Assembly: GCF_013155385.1 (NCBI RefSeq) | Contig: NZ_JABJUQ010000007.1 | Location: forward strand, 2,462,001-2,526,000 | Source of the DNA: Bacillus sp. WMMC1349 | GTDB taxonomy: Bacteria; Bacillota; Bacilli; Bacillales; Bacillaceae | Direction of reading: 5' to 3' | Length of the DNA stretch: 64,000 nucleotides | In this document: positions 50,268-59,532 of the stretch, piece by piece | Position numbering within the stretch: position 1 is the stretch's first letter | Layout of the letters: each line of letters begins with the position of its first letter | Notes under the pieces: model-generated | What the model was told of the DNA's origin: nothing | Seen by the model: only the letters and a program-made list of their open reading frames with translations | Database searches by the model: none | Translations under genes and position numbers: made by a program

Positions 50268-51659
50268 TTAGGCATGGCTGCTATTATAATCGGGAATATA
50301 AAGGATTTGCCCTTCTTTTAGTTCCTCATCAATCGAAAGGGAATTTAACCGTATGAGCTGTTGAACATTGATGTCATAACGTTCACACAGAAGATCAATT
50401 GTATCATTTTGCTGAACGATGCACATCTTCATACGTGAAAACTCCTCCTCTCCCTGTTTTGTAAACAGTTTCGTTAAATAGAGAGCATTGTCATTCTCTT
50501 TAGCTGGAGCATCAGATTCCTCTTCATCTCTAGGCTCTTCAGTTTTTTCCTGTTTGTAAAACGAGTATTCGGGAATTTCAATTGCCATCTCCGCTTCTTC
50601 CGCTTCTCGTTCTTCTTCACACATTTCCTGTTTGACTTCTATGTCAAAAGACTCTTCATCACCCTTATCTTCTTCATCTTTTAACAGACGAGGCACATCA
50701 AAAAACTCAGTTTCCTTTGTTTCCTCATGCTCAGAATAAGAACGGTAAACGGGTTCAAGTTGTTTACTTTCATCCGTTTTCAACTCTTCTTTTTTTAGTT
50801 TTTCTTGTGCAGATTGCGGTGGTGCAACATACGGTTTTTCTCCTGAGAAAGATGGAGATTCTTCATTTTCATCCGTTTTCAACTCTTCTTTTTTTAGCCT
50901 TTCTTGTGCAGATTGCGATGGTGCAACATACGGTTTTTCTCTTGAGAAAGATGGAGATTCTTCACTTTCATCCGCTTTCAACTCTTCTTTTTTTAGTCTT
51001 TCTTGTGCAGATAATGATGGAGTTACGAACGGTTTTTCTCCTGAAAAAGCTTGATAAATGGGAACTGTTTCTTGATCTTCTTTATTAACCTCCTCATCCG
51101 TTATTTCATCATGAAGATTGGCAAAATCGCTGGATTCTTCCGACTTCTCTTCCGCATTTGAATCAGACCTGTCAATCGGTTCAAGTTCTTCTTCAACAAC
51201 TGCGGAAGTCTGGGAATGTTGCGCTTCTTCCGTATCCCCATTCATGTTCAACAGCCCTTCAATCGCCAAATCTGCCTGAATGGTCAGCATTCGCGGATCT
51301 GTCAGTTGGTAATCAAAAGCATCGATAAAAACAAAGACATCATTCAAGTGGTTGACTTTATTTTTTGGAATCGTAATATCGACCGGAAAACAATGTGTCA
51401 GTTCAGCAATCCCCTCCTCTTTTAACCTGACCTCTTCCACAACTCGGCTTGTAGCAGGCAGTTCAGCATACTCCCTGGTTTGATCTATGTTGTATTCGCC
51501 TGTCAGCTCTAATGACCCGCGGATAGATACATAATCATTCACTTCCTGAACAGAAATGTCAGGATCCAACGAAATAGATAACAATTCTAATACTTCCTGT
51601 CCTTTTTGAAAACAAATGGACTCTTCTACAGAAAATTGCAATCGATTGTTTTGCGACAA
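50268..51659 (-). CDS. spoVID: Spore coat morphogenetic protein SpoVID
   Basis: Directs encasement of the forespore by coat proteins and binds SafA and SpoIVA. 463 residues, shorter than B. subtilis SpoVID (about 575). Conserved N-terminal domain (LQFSVEESICFQKGQEVLEL), a long Glu-rich middle with three tandem 33-residue repeats at 205-303, an acidic stretch, and a C-terminal LysM domain at about 411-459 (CIVQQNDTIDLLCERYDINV). GGGAGGATATTAATT precedes the ATG. Followed by ysxE as in B. subtilis. Confidence 0.93.
   Translation of the reverse strand: MSQNNRLQFSVEESICFQKGQEVLELLSISLDPDISVQEVNDYVSIRGSLELTGEYNIDQTREYAELPATSRVVEEVRLKEEGIAELTHCFPVDITIPKNKVNHLNDVFVFIDAFDYQLTDPRMLTIQADLAIEGLLNMNGDTEEAQHSQTSAVVEEELEPIDRSDSNAEEKSEESSDFANLHDEITDEEVNKEDQETVPIYQAFSGEKPFVTPSLSAQERLKKEELKADESEESPSFSREKPYVAPSQSAQERLKKEELKTDENEESPSFSGEKPYVAPPQSAQEKLKKEELKTDESKQLEPVYRSYSEHEETKETEFFDVPRLLKDEEDKGDEESFDIEVKQEMCEEEREAEEAEMAIEIPEYSFYKQEKTEEPRDEEESDAPAKENDNALYLTKLFTKQGEEEFSRMKMCIVQQNDTIDLLCERYDINVQQLIRLNSLSIDEELKEGQILYIPDYNSSHA
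50760..51047 (-). repeat. Tandem 99-base repeats inside spoVID
   Basis: Three consecutive units, each coding for about 33 residues of form FSGEKPYVAPxQSAQERLKK followed by EELKTDExEESPS (residues 205-237, 238-270, 271-300). The second and third units are nearly identical in DNA. The unit length is a multiple of three, so unit number can vary without frameshift. Confidence 0.9.
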
Positions 51660-51754
51660 ATTAATATCCTCCCTTCACCTAATTTTTAAAATTAGATGTC
51701 AGTAAAGATGTATGAAAAAAAGCGGGAGAATATGAACAGAAAAATTTCTATACA

Positions 51755-51782
51755 AAAAGCCGCCGGTACCCCGGCAGCTCTT
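51755..51782 (-). terminator. Terminator of the hem operon after hemL
   Basis: Stem GCTGCCGG / CCGGCGGC with a four-base loop and TTTTT on the minus strand, six bases beyond the hemL stop. Confidence 0.9.
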
Positions 51783-51788
51783 ATTGAG

Positions 51789-53084
51789 TTACTCTGAACG
51801 ACTAATTTTAGAAAATACTCGTTCAACAGCTGTAATTGTATGTTCAATATCTTCATCTGTATGAGCGGTTGATAAAAACAGCCCTTCATACTGGGACGGC
51901 GGAAGAAATACACCTTCATCAGCCATTCCTTTATAATAGTTGGCAAACAAGTTCAGATCTGATTGTTTGGCCGTATCATAATTGATAACAGGTTCATTTG
52001 TAAAAAAGAAACCGAGCATTGAACCGGCGCGATTGAACGTATAAGGAATTCTATTTTTCCGAGCCGCTTCAGAAATACCTGTTTCTAATCGGTCTGCTTT
52101 TCGAGAAAATTCGCGGTAAGTATCTGGTGTCAGCTGTTTCAATGTTTCAAGTCCTGCCGTCATTGCAAGTGGATTACCTGATAGTGTGCCCGCCTGATAA
52201 ATCGAGCCGCTCGGTGCAACCTTTGCCATGATTTCGGCTTTTCCTCCGTAAGCACCTACAGGGAGTCCGCCTCCGATCACTTTGCCAAGGCATGTCAAAT
52301 CAGGTGTCACACCAAAATAGCTTTGAGCACAACGATAATCTACCCGAAAACCAGTCATGACCTCATCAAAAATCAAAAGCGACCCATATGACTCCGTAAG
52401 CTCGCGAAGCCCTTCCAGGAAGCCTTTAACAGGCGGAACAACTCCCATATTCCCAGCGACCGGTTCAACAATAATACCAGCAATATCCTCTCCAAATTCT
52501 TCAAAGACAAGTTTTATACTTTCCAGATCATTGTATGGAACGGTAATTGTATTTTTAGCAACACTCTCAGGAACCCCAGGGCTATCAGGCAAGCCAAGCG
52601 TTGCGACTCCAGAACCTGCTTTGATCAGCAGTGAGTCCCCATGTCCATGATAACAGCCTTCAAACTTAACAATTTTATTACGGCCCGTATAGCCTCTAGC
52701 AAGCCTTAATGCACTCATCGTTGCTTCTGTACCAGAACTGACCATTCGGACGATTTCAATAGATGGTACCCTTTCAATGACGAGCTCAGCCAGCTTGGTT
52801 TCAATCTCTGTCGGTGTACCGAAACTTGTTCCAAATTGAGCAGTTTTCTGAACAGCGCTTATCACGTTTTCATTGCAATGTCCCAAAATCAGCGGTCCCC
52901 ATGATAAGACATAATCAATGTATTCATTTCCATCAATATCATAAATTTTAGACCCTATGCCCCGTTCCATAAAAATCGGGTCCATATTGACTGATTTAAA
53001 CGCGCGAACCGGACTGTTCACTCCACCCGGCATCACCTGTTTTGCTTTTGCAAAAGCCGCTTTAGATTTTTCATAGCTTCGCAA
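51789..53084 (-). CDS. hemL: Glutamate-1-semialdehyde 2,1-aminomutase
   Basis: PLP enzyme forming 5-aminolevulinate from glutamate-1-semialdehyde. 431 residues. The PLP lysine sits in [34 protein letters not shown] and [11 protein letters not shown] are also family signatures. The frame starts at 53099, but a TTG at 53082-53084 after TTGGAGGTTTTTGAG gives (M)[19 protein letters not shown], aligned to B. subtilis. Last gene of hemAXCDBL. Confidence 0.96.
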   Translation of the reverse strand: MRSYEKSKAAFAKAKQVMPGGVNSPVRAFKSVNMDPIFMERGIGSKIYDIDGNEYIDYVLSWGPLILGHCNENVISAVQKTAQFGTSFGTPTEIETKLAELVIERVPSIEIVRMVSSGTEATMSALRLARGYTGRNKIVKFEGCYHGHGDSLLIKAGSGVATLGLPDSPGVPESVAKNTITVPYNDLESIKLVFEEFGEDIAGIIVEPVAGNMGVVPPVKGFLEGLRELTESYGSLLIFDEVMTGFRVDYRCAQSYFGVTPDLTCLGKVIGGGLPVGAYGGKAEIMAKVAPSGSIYQAGTLSGNPLAMTAGLETLKQLTPDTYREFSRKADRLETGISEAARKNRIPYTFNRAGSMLGFFFTNEPVINYDTAKQSDLNLFANYYKGMADEGVFLPPSQYEGLFLSTAHTDEDIEHTITAVERVFSKISRSE

Positions 53085-53108
53085 CTCAAAAACCTCCAAT
53101 CATTTCCC

Positions 53109-54083
53109 TTATTCCGCCATCCATTTTGCCGCATCTTTTGCAAAGTATGTAATGATTAAATCACATCCTGCTCGTTTCATACTTGTCAGCATTTCGATGA
53201 CAAGTGCTTTTTCATCGATCCAGCCGTTTTGAGCAGCTGCTTTAACCATGGAATATTCTCCGCTTACATTGTAACCGACAACAGGCAGCAGACAGTCATT
53301 TTTCACTTCGCGAACGATGTCAAGGTAGGACAGTGTCGGTTTGACAATGAGAAAATCCGCACCTTCTTCAATATCTGATTTTGCTTCTCTTTTGGCTTCC
53401 AATCGATTTGCATAATCCATTTGGTATGTCTTTCGATCTCCAAACTGCGGACTGCTTCCAGCAGCATCCCTAAACGGACCATAAAATGCACTCGCATATT
53501 TAACTGCGTATGACATGATAGGAATATTTGTAAATCCTTCTTGATCTAGAGCTTCTCTTATAGCAGCGACAAACCCGTCCATCATGTTGGATGGAGCAAT
53601 GATATCTGCACCTGCACGAACTTGACTGACAGCCGTTTTTGCTAAAAGCTCGAGTGACTCGTCATTTAGAATGTCGCCGTTTTCTACAATACCGCAGTGA
53701 CCGTGGTCTGTATATTCACAAAGACATGTGTCAGCGATCACAATCAGGTCAGGAAAATCTTTTTTTATTTTTGAAATCGCTTTTTGTACAATTCCATGAT
53801 CATGGTATGCCTCACTGCCGACATGGTCCTTATGTTCGGGAATCCCGAAAACAATAACCGCTTCAATACCTAGACGGATAACCTCCTCGATTTCTTTTTT
53901 AAGCATGTCTAACGAAAGCTGGTACACACCTGGCATAGAAGGAACTTCACTTTTTATTTGGTCTCCCTCCGTGACAAAAACCGGATAAATAAAATCGGAT
54001 ACACTCAATTCAGTTTCTCTTACCATTCGCCGCATACTTGCTGAAGAGCGCAACCGACGATGTCTGTGAAAAGTTGTTTCCAT
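53109..54083 (-). CDS. hemB: Porphobilinogen synthase
   Basis: Condenses two 5-aminolevulinate molecules to porphobilinogen. 324 residues. The zinc site is [14 protein letters not shown] and the active lysines lie in [19 protein letters not shown] and [30 protein letters not shown] precedes the ATG. It starts four bases after hemD. Confidence 0.97.
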   Translation of the reverse strand: METTFHRHRRLRSSASMRRMVRETELSVSDFIYPVFVTEGDQIKSEVPSMPGVYQLSLDMLKKEIEEVIRLGIEAVIVFGIPEHKDHVGSEAYHDHGIVQKAISKIKKDFPDLIVIADTCLCEYTDHGHCGIVENGDILNDESLELLAKTAVSQVRAGADIIAPSNMMDGFVAAIREALDQEGFTNIPIMSYAVKYASAFYGPFRDAAGSSPQFGDRKTYQMDYANRLEAKREAKSDIEEGADFLIVKPTLSYLDIVREVKNDCLLPVVGYNVSGEYSMVKAAAQNGWIDEKALVIEMLTSMKRAGCDLIITYFAKDAAKWMAE

Positions 54084-54086
54084 TTG

Positions 54087-54875
54087 TCATTCTCCTTTTT
54101 TTGAAATGCTGCACATTTTATCAAGCATTCCATCGATTGTATAAACACTTGGCATAAATGAAGGAATTCCATATTGATCCAGTGCCTGTTTAGTCAAAGG
54201 TCCGATGCTGATAAAAGCTGTTTGATGTTTCAGCCATTTTTTGCTGTCTTCTCTCATGATGTCCATGAATGTATGTACAGTTGAAGAACTTGTAAACGTC
54301 ACAAAATCAAATGATTCAGATTTGGCCGTTTCTTTCAATTTTAGAATCCCATCACTGTCTGGAACAGTCTGATATAAAATTGATTCTGAAATATCAATAC
54401 CAAGAGGAGCAAGGGTATCTTTAATGACATTTCGTCCTAAATTCCCCTTAATCACCATCACTTTATCATTCTGGCCAACCTTTTCTTTTAATGCCTCTGC
54501 CAATTGTTCAGCTACATAGAGATCTGGCACAAGATCAACTGCTATATGTCTGTCTCGTATATAGCGAGCAGTTTTTTCACCGACAGCAGCAACCTTTGTT
54601 CTATGTTGAGCTGAAAAGCTAATCCCATACCTCTCCAAATAAGAAAAAAAGAATTTTGCACCGTTGACACTCGTAAAAACAAGCCAATCCGTCTGTTCAA
54701 GATCCGCTTGGAAGAAACTTGCTTTTCTCGAAGACATGGCGGGGCGAAACGAAATTAAAGAGGTTAATATCGCTCTCCCCCCCAATGCTTCTATCTTTTT
54801 TCCAAAAGACCTGGCTTGTGCTTTATGGCGGGTAACCAGCACCTTCTTCCCTTGTAAAGGCAGATGATCATTCAT
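54087..54875 (-). CDS. hemD: Uroporphyrinogen-III synthase
   Basis: Closes and isomerises hydroxymethylbilane to uroporphyrinogen III. 262 residues with the two-lobed layout and weak conservation typical of the family; recognisable segments are [28 protein letters not shown] and [17 protein letters not shown]. Overlaps the end of hemC by eight bases. Identity rests on these motifs and on operon position. Confidence 0.93.
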   Translation of the reverse strand: MNDHLPLQGKKVLVTRHKAQARSFGKKIEALGGRAILTSLISFRPAMSSRKASFFQADLEQTDWLVFTSVNGAKFFFSYLERYGISFSAQHRTKVAAVGEKTARYIRDRHIAVDLVPDLYVAEQLAEALKEKVGQNDKVMVIKGNLGRNVIKDTLAPLGIDISESILYQTVPDSDGILKLKETAKSESFDFVTFTSSSTVHTFMDIMREDSKKWLKHQTAFISIGPLTKQALDQYGIPSFMPSVYTIDGMLDKMCSISKKGE

Positions 54876-55806
54876 TGCTGTTTAGCTCCTGCTTGACACG
54901 ATCGATTAAAGTTTTCGCTCCTTTTTTCGACATGCTTTCCGCGCATTCAATCCCGACAGCCGCTGGATCTAAACCTCTCACTTTTTCTCTGTATACCGTT
55001 TTCCCGTCAGGTGAAGCGACAAGACCTGTTAATTCAATCAGACTTTCTTGGCTCATCGTCGCAAACCCTGCAATCGGAACTTGACAGCCACCTTCCATCT
55101 TTTGAAGAAAAGCACGTTCTGCCATAACCGTTTTTTCGGTATAATGATCATTCAACATTGATAGTAAAGACAACAGTTCTTTGTCTGCAGATCGGCATTC
55201 TATCGCCAATGCCCCCTGTCCAACGGCAGGCAGACAATGCCCAGGATGCAAATATTCTGTCACTACATCATCGTTCCAACCCATTCTCTTCAAACCTGCG
55301 GCAGCTAAAATGATCGCATCATAGTTTTCAGTTTCAAGCTTTTTCAGCCTTGTGTCGATATTTCCCCTAATCCATTTTATCTCAAGATCAGGACGAATTT
55401 GTAAAAGTTGTGCGCTTCTGCGAAGACTGCTTGTGCCAACAATTGCTCCTTGTCGAAGTTCTGCAAGAGTTTGTTGCTTCTTAGAGATCAACACATCACG
55501 AACATCTTCCCGTTTTGGAACACATCCAATCATCAGACCTTCTGGGAGAACTGAAGGCATGTCTTTCATACTGTGAACAGCTATATCAATTTCTTCTGAG
55601 AGCATAGCCTGCTCAATCTCTTTGACGAAAAGCCCTTTCCCGCCAACCTTTGATAATGTGACATCAACAATCCGATCACCTTTTGTCACAATTTCCCTAA
55701 TTTCAAATGTTAGAGCTGGATTTAATTCCTTCAGCTTTTTGATGACCCATTTTGTCTGAGTCATCGCCAGTTTACTTTTTCGTGAGCCTACTTTGATCTT
55801 TCTCAT
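54868..55806 (-). CDS. hemC: Hydroxymethylbilane synthase (porphobilinogen deaminase)
   Basis: Polymerises four porphobilinogen units. 312 residues. The dipyrromethane cofactor is carried by Cys241 in [30 protein letters not shown] at the N-terminus and [12 protein letters not shown] (arginine-rich active site) are conserved. GAAGAAGGGGGGAATTTAACGG precedes the ATG. Confidence 0.97.
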   Translation of the reverse strand: MRKIKVGSRKSKLAMTQTKWVIKKLKELNPALTFEIREIVTKGDRIVDVTLSKVGGKGLFVKEIEQAMLSEEIDIAVHSMKDMPSVLPEGLMIGCVPKREDVRDVLISKKQQTLAELRQGAIVGTSSLRRSAQLLQIRPDLEIKWIRGNIDTRLKKLETENYDAIILAAAGLKRMGWNDDVVTEYLHPGHCLPAVGQGALAIECRSADKELLSLLSMLNDHYTEKTVMAERAFLQKMEGGCQVPIAGFATMSQESLIELTGLVASPDGKTVYREKVRGLDPAAVGIECAESMSKKGAKTLIDRVKQELNSNE

Positions 55807-55843
55807 CCGTTAAATTCCCCCCTTCTTCCGCTCGAAAAACCAT

Positions 55844-56674
55844 TTAACTAAACCAATGAAATCGTGAAAAACTCCCGAGCAAAAAGAAATTGATTAAGAG
55901 GACCAGAAAAGATGCGGTATTCAATAAAGCCGCAATCCTCCCTTTTTGTTCTCTGACAATTCTTATAAATAAATAATATCCATATAAACAGAGGAGCACA
56001 ATTGAACCCAACACTTTCGGGTCTGTCCAGTACAACGTTTCAAGTGAAGCATATGACCAAATAATCCCCAATATTAAGCTCAAGAGCAACATTGGTACAC
56101 CGATAATATTATGGATATAGGCCAAGTAATCAAGCTTTGATAGATCTTCAATTCGCAAAAGCCATTTACCCCATTTTTTCTTCTTCAATAAATGGTACTG
56201 AAAAAGATAGAGCACAGAAAAAACAAATGACAAAGAAAAGGCTCCATAGGAAAGAATCGCCATTGTAATGTGAATAATTAAAAGCTCTGATACCAGCTTC
56301 CCTGACAGTTCTGCAGACTGTTGAAATGTCTGGGTAAACGTATGGATCGCCACAATAGAAAATCCGATTACATTTGTAAAGAAAATCAAAAAATCGACTT
56401 TTAATAACTTTGTTAAAACAAGTGATAATGTCACAAGCACCCAAGCATAAAAATAGAGACCTTGCACATTATTCAAAACAGGAAACGCTTCTGTATACCA
56501 CATAAAATAAACTAAATATGCCGTCTGTAAAATCCAAACAATAGAAAGCAACCAGAAGGCCATTTTGCCTGCCTTCCGGTTGTTCTGAAGAAAGTCTATA
56601 AAATAAAAGAGAACGCTTGCCGCATATAACAAAATCATACCTTCATTAAGCCGTGCTAACAATGTGTCTGTCAT
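55844..56674 (-). CDS. hemX: Haem-operon membrane protein HemX
   Basis: Integral membrane protein of the cytochrome c assembly (CcsA/HemX) family, thought to control the level of glutamyl-tRNA reductase. 276 residues, about eight helices. The ATG at 56672-56674 gives MTDTLLARLNEGMILLYAAS, equal in length to B. subtilis HemX; a GTG three codons earlier is also possible. Lies directly after the hemA stop. Confidence 0.93.
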   Translation of the reverse strand: MTDTLLARLNEGMILLYAASVLFYFIDFLQNNRKAGKMAFWLLSIVWILQTAYLVYFMWYTEAFPVLNNVQGLYFYAWVLVTLSLVLTKLLKVDFLIFFTNVIGFSIVAIHTFTQTFQQSAELSGKLVSELLIIHITMAILSYGAFSLSFVFSVLYLFQYHLLKKKKWGKWLLRIEDLSKLDYLAYIHNIIGVPMLLLSLILGIIWSYASLETLYWTDPKVLGSIVLLCLYGYYLFIRIVREQKGRIAALLNTASFLVLLINFFLLGSFSRFHWFS

Positions 56675-56679
56675 AGCTG

Positions 56680-58020
56680 TCACTCGCTCGCGATAGAAGT
56701 CAAACTTTGCTGCTTGTTAAGCATTTGAACTGGCTGGTATTCTTCGTCTGCTTCTTCAAGATCAAGATTGAAAATTTGCATGAACAAGCTGAGTTTCTCC
56801 TCTGCATCCTCTTCTGAAGCCAATTCTTTCACTTTTAAAATCGGATCGCGCAAAAGCTGGTTAATAATGCTTTTTGTATGCTTATTTAATAGCTTTTTTT
56901 CTCTTACACTTAAATGAGGTAGCTTCCGTTCAATACTTCGCATTGTTTCAGACTGAATGGACAAAGCTTTTTCACGCAATGCGGATATGACTGGAACAAC
57001 TCCAAGCGTGTTTAACCATTCCTTAAAAGCGACAATTTCTGATTCAATGATTAGTTCTACCTCTTCAGCAACAGCCTGACGCTCTTTTAAGTTCTCTTCC
57101 ACAATACCTTCAAGGTCATCGATGTCATACAAAAACACACCTTCTACATCATTAAGAGCCGGATCAAGGTTACGTGGTACAGCAATATCGACCATAAATA
57201 GAGGAGAGCCTTTACGGAGTTTATTGACGTGTTCGATCATATCTCTCGTCACAATATAGCCGTTGGCGCCAGTCGAGCTAATAAGAATATCAGCCTCCAT
57301 TAAGGCACACTGTAATTCATTTAAACTTTTCGCCTCACCTGAAAACCGGTTGGCAAGTTCTTTTGCCTTTGAAAATGTCCGATTGATAACCGTAACCTGT
57401 CCGATTCCTTGACCATGAAGATTTTGGACAGCAAGCTCACCCATTTTCCCAGCCCCAAGAATCAGGACATGCTTGCTGGAAAGATCACCAAAGATCTTTT
57501 TGGCAAGTTCAACGGCAGCATAACTGACAGAAACTGCATTGGAAGCAATATCTGTTTCAGCGTGACAACGCTTTGCCACGGTAACCGCTTGTTTAAATAA
57601 ATAATTGAAAACGGTGCCAATTGTCTTCTCTTCTTGAGCAAGCTGAAAACTTGTACGAACTTGACCCAAGATTTGGGTTTCACCAATAATCATTGAATCC
57701 AAACCGCATGATACACGAAAAAGATGTTCAACAGCTTGATCATTTTCATAAAATTTTAAATAAGGTGAAACATCTTCTTTTTTCATGCCGAACCAGTTCG
57801 CCAAAAACATTTTCATATAATAGCGTCCGGTGTGAAGCTGATCTACAACTGCATACAGCTCAGTTCGATTACATGTCGACACAATAATATTCTCAAGTAC
57901 GCTTTTTTCTTTTTTTAATTGTGACATGGCTTGCCCCAGATCACATGCCTGAAAAGTCAATTTTTCACGTATGTCAACAGGGGTTGATTTATAATCCAAT
58001 CCCACGACAAGTATATGCAT
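56680..58020 (-). CDS. hemA: Glutamyl-tRNA reductase
   Basis: NADPH-dependent first enzyme of the C5 haem pathway. 446 residues. Catalytic Cys50 is in [29 protein letters not shown] and the Rossmann motif [11 protein letters not shown] are clear; the C-terminal dimerisation helix follows. First gene of hemAXCDBL, with a PerR-type box upstream. Confidence 0.97.
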   Translation of the reverse strand: MHILVVGLDYKSTPVDIREKLTFQACDLGQAMSQLKKEKSVLENIIVSTCNRTELYAVVDQLHTGRYYMKMFLANWFGMKKEDVSPYLKFYENDQAVEHLFRVSCGLDSMIIGETQILGQVRTSFQLAQEEKTIGTVFNYLFKQAVTVAKRCHAETDIASNAVSVSYAAVELAKKIFGDLSSKHVLILGAGKMGELAVQNLHGQGIGQVTVINRTFSKAKELANRFSGEAKSLNELQCALMEADILISSTGANGYIVTRDMIEHVNKLRKGSPLFMVDIAVPRNLDPALNDVEGVFLYDIDDLEGIVEENLKERQAVAEEVELIIESEIVAFKEWLNTLGVVPVISALREKALSIQSETMRSIERKLPHLSVREKKLLNKHTKSIINQLLRDPILKVKELASEEDAEEKLSLFMQIFNLDLEEADEEYQPVQMLNKQQSLTSIASE

Positions 58021-58053
58021 AATGTCTGCCTACACCCCCAACACCCATCCAAA

Positions 58054-58068
58054 TTAAAATAATTATAA
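58054..58068 (-). promoter_or_regulatory. PerR box in the hemA promoter
   Basis: On the minus strand TTATAATTATTTTAA matches 14 of the 15 positions of the PerR palindrome TTATAATNATTATAA. It contains TATAAT, a likely -10 box, so bound PerR would block transcription. B. subtilis hemA is known to belong to the PerR regulon, which supports this assignment. Confidence 0.75.
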
Positions 58069-58205
58069 GATAGAATTGATTTTCAAAACGATTATAACAT
58101 ATATTCACTTTTTTCTCTTCACATTTTGTAAAGAGATTTAAAAAAAGTCATGTGGTATAGTAGAAATTAGTTTTTATGTTCAAACAACATCAAGAAGGTG
58201 ATCCT

Positions 58206-58691
58206 TTGAAAAAAAGTTCTATTTTACTTCCATGCTTGTTACTAGCCATATCGATTTACGCATTTTTACGATCTGAACAAGCCAGCCTGTTTACAGGGCA
58301 AAAAGAGTGGTTTGTCCTTGTCGCCTTAATCGGACTGGCTTTTTTATATCAAGGAAAAAAAGAAGCGGATTCCACACATTTTTATGCTGGTTCACTTATG
58401 AGTGCAATTGGGGTTTATTTCATCTTGAAAAAGCAATTATTTATACATATTGATGATTTTACGGCGATTGTGCTGATTTTTGGGGTTACTCTTTTATTCA
58501 AGTCTTTTCGTGAAAAGCAATATCAATTGGAAAGCCTTTTGCTTATAGCGATTGCTTTATATCTTTATTTCTACCGGCAGATTACCGGCTGGCTTCAAAC
58601 AATGAAACCAGAGACCGTCTATATTGGAACTTATTGGCCTTTTGTGTTAGCCGCTGTCAGTTTGTTCTTATTATTGATAAAAAGAAAATAA
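58206..58691 (+). CDS. ysxD: Membrane protein YsxD
   Basis: A 161-residue protein with six to seven hydrophobic helices covering most of its length and no recognised domain; function unknown. The frame begins at 58176, but a TTG at 58206-58208 after AGAAGGTGATCC gives (M)KKSSILLPCLLLAISIY, close in length to B. subtilis YsxD. Divergent from hemA and followed by repeat copy C. Confidence 0.85.
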   Translation: MKKSSILLPCLLLAISIYAFLRSEQASLFTGQKEWFVLVALIGLAFLYQGKKEADSTHFYAGSLMSAIGVYFILKKQLFIHIDDFTAIVLIFGVTLLFKSFREKQYQLESLLLIAIALYLYFYRQITGWLQTMKPETVYIGTYWPFVLAAVSLFLLLIKRK

Positions 58692-58697
58692 TGACTT

Positions 58698-58885
58698 GGG
58701 AGCTGTCTAAAAAGTCCTTTTTCAACATAAATCAGGGGGAATTGTGAGACTCCTGCGGAAACAGTGAGCCAGGCGAGACCCAAGAGGAGCAAGGAATGAG
58801 CTCCGAGGAGGCTTGCGGATCGCCCGCGGAAAGCGAGCAAAATCGCCAATTTTTATTCATCCACACGACTTTCAGGACAGCCCCT
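58698..58885 (+). repeat. Dispersed Bacillaceae repeat, copy C (MITE-like, most complete)
   Basis: About 188 bases: left end GGGAGCTGTCTAAAAAGTCC, body with GAGACTCCTGCGGAAACAG, GAGCCAGGCGAGACCC, GGAGGCTTGCGGATCGCC and CGCGGAAAGCGAGC, right end GACTTTCAGGACAGCCCC. The right end is the imperfect reverse complement of the left end (GGGGCTGTCCTGAAAGTC against GGGAGCTGTCTAAAAAGTC), so the unit has terminal inverted repeats and no coding capacity. No clear target-site duplication was seen. Confidence 0.85.
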
Positions 58886-58896
58886 TTGTTAAACAA

Positions 58897-58943
58897 GAAA
58901 AGGGCGTCCAATAGTCAAAAATCGACTTTCAGGACAGCCCTTT
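58897..58943 (-). terminator. Terminator after ysxC built from repeat ends
   Basis: On the minus strand AAGGGCTGTCC pairs with GGACGCCCTT, followed by TTCTTG. The sequence GACTTTCAGGACAGCCC (58924-58940) is the same as the right end of repeat copy C (58867-58883), so the hairpin appears to be a collapsed pair of repeat ends acting as the ysxC terminator. Confidence 0.6.
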
Positions 58944-58944
58944 C

Positions 58945-59532
58945 TTAACGGTTGATCGCTTGTTCAATCGCAAACCAAGCCTCTGGTTTTCCTTTTTTTG
59001 TCTCTGACGAAAACAGAATGAGTTCATCTCCCTGTTCAATCCTTAAGGTTTGCCTAACGACCTTGGCATGTTTGTCCCATTTTCCTTTTGGTATTTTATC
59101 GGCTTTTGTTGCGATCACGATTACCGGAATATCATAATGTTTTAAAAAGTGATACATCATGACATCATCTTGTGATGGGGCATGCCTGAGATCGACGATT
59201 TGTACGACTGCTTTTAATTCTTCACGCAGTGTCAAATACGTCTCAATCATCCGCCCCCATGCCTCACGTTCCGTTTTTGACACTTTTGCAAACCCATAAC
59301 CTGGAACATCAACAAAATGGAGTATATCATTGATCGAGTAAAAATTTAAGGTTTGTGTTTTGCCTGGTTTCGAAGATGTTCTTGCTAAATTTTTGCGGTT
59401 AATCATTGTATTAATAAAGGATGATTTACCGACATTCGATCTCCCGGCCAGTGCGATTTCCGGCAATCCCCCTCCAGGGTACTGTTCTGGTTTAACCGCA
59501 CTGATGATAATTTCTGATTTTGTTACTTTCAT
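58945..59532 (-). CDS. ysxC: Ribosome-biogenesis GTPase YsxC/EngB
   Basis: Essential GTPase needed for late 50S assembly. 195 residues. G1 is GRSNVGKSS (30-38), G2 region includes [14 protein letters not shown]3 DVPGYGFA, and G4 TKAD. Its ATG overlaps the lonA stop (ATGA type, four bases), so it is translated with lonA. lonA-ysxC order is conserved. Confidence 0.97.
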   Translation of the reverse strand: MKVTKSEIIISAVKPEQYPGGGLPEIALAGRSNVGKSSFINTMINRKNLARTSSKPGKTQTLNFYSINDILHFVDVPGYGFAKVSKTEREAWGRMIETYLTLREELKAVVQIVDLRHAPSQDDVMMYHFLKHYDIPVIVIATKADKIPKGKWDKHAKVVRQTLRIEQGDELILFSSETKKGKPEAWFAIEQAINR

